From: Urbifossiella limnaea
Lineage (GTDB): Bacteria > Planctomycetota > Planctomycetia > Gemmatales > Gemmataceae
Direction of reading: 5' to 3'
Assembly (NCBI RefSeq): GCF_007747215.1
Contig: NZ_CP036273.1
Coordinates: 558,001 to 622,000 of the forward strand
Length of the DNA: 64,000 nt
A program made the translations under genes and the position numbers. This document shows positions 60,022 to 64,000 of the stretch, piece after piece. The notes beneath the pieces were generated by a model, which was given only the letters and a program-made list of their open reading frames with translations, ran no database searches and was not told the origin of the DNA. Position 1 is the stretch's first letter. Each line of letters begins with the position of its first letter.

Positions 60022-60690
60022 ATGCTCGCCCTGTTCGGCGTCGACGTGAACCCCGACGACGTGGTCAACGAGACCACCAAGCGCGTCATCGTCACCGTCA
60101 TCGTCGCGGCGATCACCTCGACGGCCACGTTCTTCGCCGGCCGGTGGTACGGCCGGTACGTCGCCGGCCGGCAGTGGCACAGCAAGGAGTTCCTCGACCG
60201 CATCATCATCAGCCTCAACATTTTCTCCGACGGCTACCTGAAGATCCGCACCGTCATGGAGCGCTCCATCGAGGAGGTGTTCCTCAACCGCCTCGCCGTC
60301 GAGAAGGTGAACGCCGCGGCCCGCGCCACGACGGTCGAGAACCCCATCATGCCGATCGCCAAGGCCGACCGCTGGTTCATCCTGAACTTCGTCCTGAACG
60401 CCGTCGCCGAGCACTTCGTGGACGGCCAGATTCGGCTGGACGCGGGCCAGCCGGTGACGAAGGTGCGGTACGCGCTGTTCCTGACGTGCGAGCTGGTCGG
60501 CGAGGAGCGGATCCGCAAGGTGCGGGCGATGCTGGTGCGGGCCGACGTGCTGGAGGCGTTCCCGTACCCGGACTCGCTGCCGAAGCTGGAGAACGTCTGG
60601 CACGACAACCGCGTCCTGACGCTCCGCAAGGCCGCGGCGCTGTACAAGACGGAGCCCGACCACTTCCTCACGCTTGAAGTTTGTGTGTAG
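60022..60690 (+). CDS. Membrane-anchored protein, function unknown
   Basis: 222 residues from ATG 60022 (MLALFGVDVNPDDVVNETTK); the longer frame from 59980 begins in the repeat. One membrane segment (about 22-45, RVIVTVIVAAITSTATFFAG). The rest is a soluble alpha/beta region with RIIISLNIFSDGYLKIRTVM and DRWFILNFVLNAVAEHF. I recognise no family. The TAG stop's last base is the first base of the following palindrome. Confidence 0.6.
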   Translation: MLALFGVDVNPDDVVNETTKRVIVTVIVAAITSTATFFAGRWYGRYVAGRQWHSKEFLDRIIISLNIFSDGYLKIRTVMERSIEEVFLNRLAVEKVNAAARATTVENPIMPIAKADRWFILNFVLNAVAEHFVDGQIRLDAGQPVTKVRYALFLTCELVGEERIRKVRAMLVRADVLEAFPYPDSLPKLENVWHDNRVLTLRKAAALYKTEPDHFLTLEVCV

Positions 60691-60772
60691 GCGAACCGGC
60701 GGCGTCTGCCGCCGGGTGGCGCCGCGTATCACATCCACGTCCCCACCCGGCGGCTGACGCCGCCGGTTCGCC
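60690..60772. repeat. Inverted repeat with 30-bp arms touching a stop codon
   Basis: Arms 60690-60719 and 60743-60772 match at 29 of 30 positions, loop 23. The word is GGCGAACCGGCGGCGTCTGC. It fills the space between 60690 and the next start at 60784. Confidence 0.95.
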
Positions 60773-60783
60773 AGGAGCTAACC

Positions 60784-61647
60784 ATGAAGCGGTCCGCGTT
60801 GCTCGTCGGCGCCGTCGTCGTTCTCGTCGGACTCGCCGCCGGGCTCGCCTCCGCGTGGTGGGCCGGCGGCCACGAAACGATCGCCGAGGCCGCCGCCGCC
60901 CGGCTGCCCGACGAGGTGCCGGCGTTCTTCCGCCGCGGCGGCCGCCACCTCGCCCACTTCGCCGTCGACCCCGACCGCTGGAAGAACAAGAACGCCCAGC
61001 TCCTCCGCCGCGCCGAGGAGGGCAACCACTTCCTCGACCTGGAAGACCTCGACGGCCGCCAGCCGCCCGCGACCAACCGCTTCGACTACATGAAGCTCGT
61101 GTACACCGAGCTGAAGAAGGACCCGAACAAGGTCGGCCTGCTGCCGTACTCGATCGTCGAGAACTACGAGCGGCTGATGGTCGCCTTCTACGACCACCGC
61201 AAGGCGCCGGCGAGCGAGGCGGTGCCGATGGCGGCGCTGGTCGCGGGCGGGAACCTGGCGCACTACACCGGCGACGCCGCCATGCCGCTCCACACCACCC
61301 GCGACTACGACGGCCGCGTTCAGCCGGACGGCACGGTGAAGCAGAAGGGGATTCACGCGAAGCTGGACGGCTTCCCGGAGAAGAACAAGATCACGCCCGA
61401 GGAGGTGTGCCGCGGCCTGGAGGCGCGGCCGATCGACGACGTGTGGGCGCACGTGAACCGGTTCATCGCCGAGTCGCACACGCACGTGGGGCGGTGCTAC
61501 GAGTTCGACGCCGCGGGCGCCTTCGACACGCCGACGAACGAGAGCCGGGCGTTCGTGCTGGCGCGCTGCCGGGCCGGGGCGCAGCTGACGCTCGACCTGT
61601 GGTACACGGCGTGGGTGAAGAGCGCCAACCTGCCGGGACACTGGTGA
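60784..61647 (+). CDS. S1/P1 nuclease-like, phospholipase C/P1 fold protein
   Basis: 287 residues. Signal MKRSALLVGAVVVLVGLAAG LASA, and the mature chain would begin with Trp (WWAGGHETIAEA), whose amino end is a zinc ligand in this family. Further ligands are in NHFLDLED, GNLAHYTGDAAMPLHT and GIHAKLDGF. The trinuclear zinc enzymes of this fold cut single-stranded nucleic acids or phospholipids outside the cytoplasm. The order of the His/Asp clusters fits, so it is probably active. Confidence 0.82.
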   Translation: MKRSALLVGAVVVLVGLAAGLASAWWAGGHETIAEAAAARLPDEVPAFFRRGGRHLAHFAVDPDRWKNKNAQLLRRAEEGNHFLDLEDLDGRQPPATNRFDYMKLVYTELKKDPNKVGLLPYSIVENYERLMVAFYDHRKAPASEAVPMAALVAGGNLAHYTGDAAMPLHTTRDYDGRVQPDGTVKQKGIHAKLDGFPEKNKITPEEVCRGLEARPIDDVWAHVNRFIAESHTHVGRCYEFDAAGAFDTPTNESRAFVLARCRAGAQLTLDLWYTAWVKSANLPGHW

Positions 61648-61651
61648 CCGG

Positions 61652-62032
61652 TCACGGCTCCGGCACGATCGACACGAACCGCGTCTGCACGGCGAGCGTG
61701 CCGTTCGACAGTTCGGTCTCGCTCCACCGCCACACCCGGACGCGCTGCCCGGGGGCGAACCGCCCGGCCCCGCCGTCGGGGCCGCGGACCGGCGTCTCCC
61801 GCCGCACCGTCAGCGACACCCGCCGGCCCCCGTCCGCCGCCACGCCGACGTGCCACGAGCCGCGGCCGAAGTAGCCGGGTTGGGACGGCGGGTCCACCTT
61901 CACCACCCGGCCGGTCAGGTCCGGCTCGCCGAACGGCTCGTCGTACCGGTGCTCCCACCACAGCACGCCGAGGCCGGCGAGCGCCGCCGCGCCCGTCACC
62001 CACGCCGCGGCAAGGAACCCCCTCCGGGCCAT
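61652..62032 (-). CDS. Small membrane-anchored protein, function unknown
   Basis: 126 residues. N-terminal hydrophobic segment (about 5-25, GFLAAAWVTGAAALAGLGVL) then a beta-rich soluble part (TGRVVKVDPPSQPGYFGRGS, GQRVRVWRWSETELSNG). It looks like an OB-like or SH3-like outward-facing domain. Convergent with the nuclease gene, 4 bp between stops. Confidence 0.6.
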   Translation of the reverse strand: MARRGFLAAAWVTGAAALAGLGVLWWEHRYDEPFGEPDLTGRVVKVDPPSQPGYFGRGSWHVGVAADGGRRVSLTVRRETPVRGPDGGAGRFAPGQRVRVWRWSETELSNGTLAVQTRFVSIVPEP

Positions 62033-62085
62033 GTGAACGCCCCCGGTGTCGGGGGAACCCTAGAACGAGAACCCCACAAACGCCG

Positions 62086-62115
62086 GAAGCCCGGGGGCGG
62101 CCGCCCCCGGGCTTC
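62086..62115. terminator. 30-bp perfect palindrome
   Basis: GAAGCCCGGGGGCGG and its exact complement with no loop, 19 bp after the BBP7 gene stop (minus strand). A likely terminator, no T-tract. Confidence 0.7.
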
Positions 62116-62134
62116 GGTGCGTTCGGCTCCCGCC

Positions 62135-63721
62135 TTAGAAGCGGAGCGTGAACCCGGTGTTCAGGCCCATCAGCCAGAAGTCGTCCTGGTTGAAGAACGT
62201 CTGCCGGACCAGCGGGCGGTTCGTGCCGAAGTTCGGGCTGAACGGCACCGTCGCGCTGTTCACCGTCGTCGTGAACTCGTTCGCCGGGCGGGCCACCTTG
62301 TCGATGTAGATGAGGTTGTAGCCCACGTGGAACGACAGGCTCTGGGTCACCGCCAGGCCGAGGTTCAGGTTCATCTCCGGGATCACCGCGAACTCGTCGT
62401 TGTTGTACCGGCCGATGTTCGAGGCGTTGGCGTACAGCCCGCCGAACGTCCGCCCGCTGACCAGCGGGATCGGCGCCGACACCGCGCCCGGCTGGATGTC
62501 GGTGTACCCGGTGATCTCCAGTTCCTGCCGCATGTGCCCGATGGCGATCTTGCCGCTGGCCCCGAACGTGAACATGCCGTGACGGAACTCGGCCCGCAGG
62601 CCGGTGTTCAACCCGTGGAACTGGTTCCGCGTGCGGATCGTGTCGGTGATCGACACCGTGTGGCCGCTCGGCACCGTCAGCCCGCCGACGTTCACCACCC
62701 CCGGCACGACCGTGACGCCCGTCACCGTCACCTGGCCGAACGGCCCCACGGTGGTGTTCGGGATGATCGTCCCGCCCGGCGTCAGGCGCGTCACGCTGCT
62801 GGCGCGGAACACCTCGTCCAGCTCCAGGTAGCGGTAGCCGGCGAGGACCTCGATCGTGCAGTTCTTGCTGCACCCGGGCTCGGACCGGTACAGGTTCACC
62901 ACCGCGTCGGCCTCGACGCCCCACACCTGCGTGCTGTTCAGGAACGACGCCCGCCCCTGCCCGACGGTCGGGCTAGCCACCACCAGCGTGGTGACGACGT
63001 TCGGGGCGGCCGAGTCGCGGAACGGCCGGGCCAGCAGCGGGATGCCCGACGGCGACGTGACCTCGGTGATCCGCTGCACGCCGTTCTCGGTGACGAACCC
63101 GCTCCCCTCGAACCCGAACCGGCGGTCGGCGTCGCCGTAGAACCCGGCGGTGACGCGGCCGCCGTTGAGCGGGTTGACGTCGACGTCGCCGCCGCCGGCC
63201 AGCACCAGCGTGCTACCCGCGCTCGGCAGGCCGAGTTGGGAGGGGGCGCTGGTGGTGAGCAGCGGGGCCGAGTAGCTCTGGCTCTTCGAGTACATCAGGA
63301 GGTACTCGTAGGTCATCCAGAAGTGCGGGGCGCCGCCCGCGCCGCCCGCGCCGCCCATGCCGGGGCCGCCGGCCGGCTCCCACAGCGGGGCGCCGTACGG
63401 GCCCGGCGGCGGGTACATCGGGCCGGGCGGCGGGCCGAACCCGGCCATCGGGCCGAAGCCCTGCGGGTCGCCGGACGGGCCGGGCGCGATCGGCGGCATG
63501 ATCGCCGGCGGCAGCGAGTGAAACCCCGAGGCCGGGGCGCCGGGGCCGCCCGGCGGCAGCCCGACGCCGGGCGGGACCGGCCCGAAGCCCTGCGCCGGCA
63601 CGAGCCCGGCCGCCGAGCCGAGGGCCGCCGGCGCCGGCGGGTCGGCGGTGGGGGACTGGCCCCACGCCCCGCCGGCCCCGACGGCCACCCCCGCGATCGC
63701 TCCCCACATCCGCTTACGCAT
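62135..63721 (-). CDS. BBP7-family outer-membrane beta-barrel protein
   Basis: 528 residues. Signal (MRKRMWGAIAGVAVGAGGAW) then a Pro/Gly-rich linker (about 25-125) and a barrel whose features fit BBP7: WMTYEYLLMYSKSQSYSAPL, LNGGRVTAGFYGDADRRFGF, WGVEADAVVNLYRSEPGCSK, LAGYRYLELDEVFRAS and the C-terminal strand MGLNTGFTLRF ending in Phe. BBP7 proteins are abundant in Gemmata-like planctomycetes and thought to be outer-membrane porins. The gene stands alone. Confidence 0.9.
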   Translation of the reverse strand: MRKRMWGAIAGVAVGAGGAWGQSPTADPPAPAALGSAAGLVPAQGFGPVPPGVGLPPGGPGAPASGFHSLPPAIMPPIAPGPSGDPQGFGPMAGFGPPPGPMYPPPGPYGAPLWEPAGGPGMGGAGGAGGAPHFWMTYEYLLMYSKSQSYSAPLLTTSAPSQLGLPSAGSTLVLAGGGDVDVNPLNGGRVTAGFYGDADRRFGFEGSGFVTENGVQRITEVTSPSGIPLLARPFRDSAAPNVVTTLVVASPTVGQGRASFLNSTQVWGVEADAVVNLYRSEPGCSKNCTIEVLAGYRYLELDEVFRASSVTRLTPGGTIIPNTTVGPFGQVTVTGVTVVPGVVNVGGLTVPSGHTVSITDTIRTRNQFHGLNTGLRAEFRHGMFTFGASGKIAIGHMRQELEITGYTDIQPGAVSAPIPLVSGRTFGGLYANASNIGRYNNDEFAVIPEMNLNLGLAVTQSLSFHVGYNLIYIDKVARPANEFTTTVNSATVPFSPNFGTNRPLVRQTFFNQDDFWLMGLNTGFTLRF

Positions 63722-64000
63722 GGCACGCTCCTGCTCGGCCTGCCGTGGCGGGACCAGGCGGCCGGTGGCCGGTCCATCCCCCAGTACGGTGGCGTGGGGG
63801 CGGGCCGACCCGCCGCGCGGGCGTCCCCCGACGGCCCACCCCTCACACCACCTGGCGTCCTGCTAGCCGCTACGATCGGCACGCCCGACGCGCCGGCTTG
63901 AGGGGGAATTCCGACCGAGCCGGTTGCGCCGCCGGCGCGGCCCCCGGCCAGCTTGCCCAGCTTGCCGCGGCGCGACCTTCGGGCGAGGTTCATTGTTTCT
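63722..64000. other. Window end, no gene recognised
   Basis: The 279 bp upstream of the BBP7 gene must hold its promoter. I see no gene here. Confidence 0.4.

Overview
This is a very GC-rich, gene-dense bacterial chromosomal window that most likely comes from a planctomycete of the Gemmata group (Gemmataceae). The evidence is the protein families present: DUF1501, BBP7-type outer-membrane barrel, cytochrome-c-box plus WD40, pre-peptidase-like giant secreted proteins, a Pkn-type kinase, FecR-like and PQQ-propeller proteins. I cannot name the species.

Layout. 1-4.2 kb: start of a Ser/Thr kinase (cut by the window edge), an M32 carboxypeptidase, a DUF2007 membrane protein coupled to mnmE. 4.2-6.7 kb: a graveyard consisting of a possible integrase N-terminus, the C-terminal end of DISARM drmA and the first ~114 codons of drmB, cut by an IS630-type element that needs a -1 frameshift. 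6.7-10.1 kb: small basic protein, glycosyltransferase, Hsp70-like protein, SnoaL-like protein. 10.1-12.95 kb: an ISAzo13-type element (also a -1 frameshift element) whose tip was hit by an IS4-type element, leaving a 13-bp duplication. 13-24 kb: DUF433 protein, DUF1501 protein, rho, an FtsX/LolD-like ABC exporter, a four-helix-bundle (S23) cassette, ettA, and sahH under a SAH riboswitch. 24-33 kb: MBL-fold hydrolase coupled to an HExxH peptidase, secreted proteins, a PemK-type toxin-antitoxin pair, HD protein. 33-38 kb: an operon of MFS transporter, fused E1 alpha-beta and E2 of a 2-oxoacid dehydrogenase, and an SDR. 38-43 kb: nicotinamidase, nuoC, secreted proteins, and the rpsF-ssb-rplI ribosomal operon. 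43.8-50.4 kb: a phenylalanine/tyrosine degradation operon (phhA, hppD, FAH, hmgA and small genes), interrupted by a second four-helix-bundle cassette and carrying one gene with an in-frame stop. 50-64 kb: quinone reductase, planctomycete secreted and envelope proteins, Mn-type superoxide dismutase, S1/P1-like nuclease, BBP7 porin-like protein.

The most striking thing is not a gene. More than twenty long inverted repeats, many with perfect arms of 20-47 bp, fill the spaces between genes and often touch stop codons. One lies inside the E2 coding sequence. Two of them enclose an S23 four-helix-bundle gene and little else. I read these two as candidate mobile cassettes and the gene-less ones as possible relatives; this is inference. 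All coordinates and motifs were read by eye, and no database search was run.
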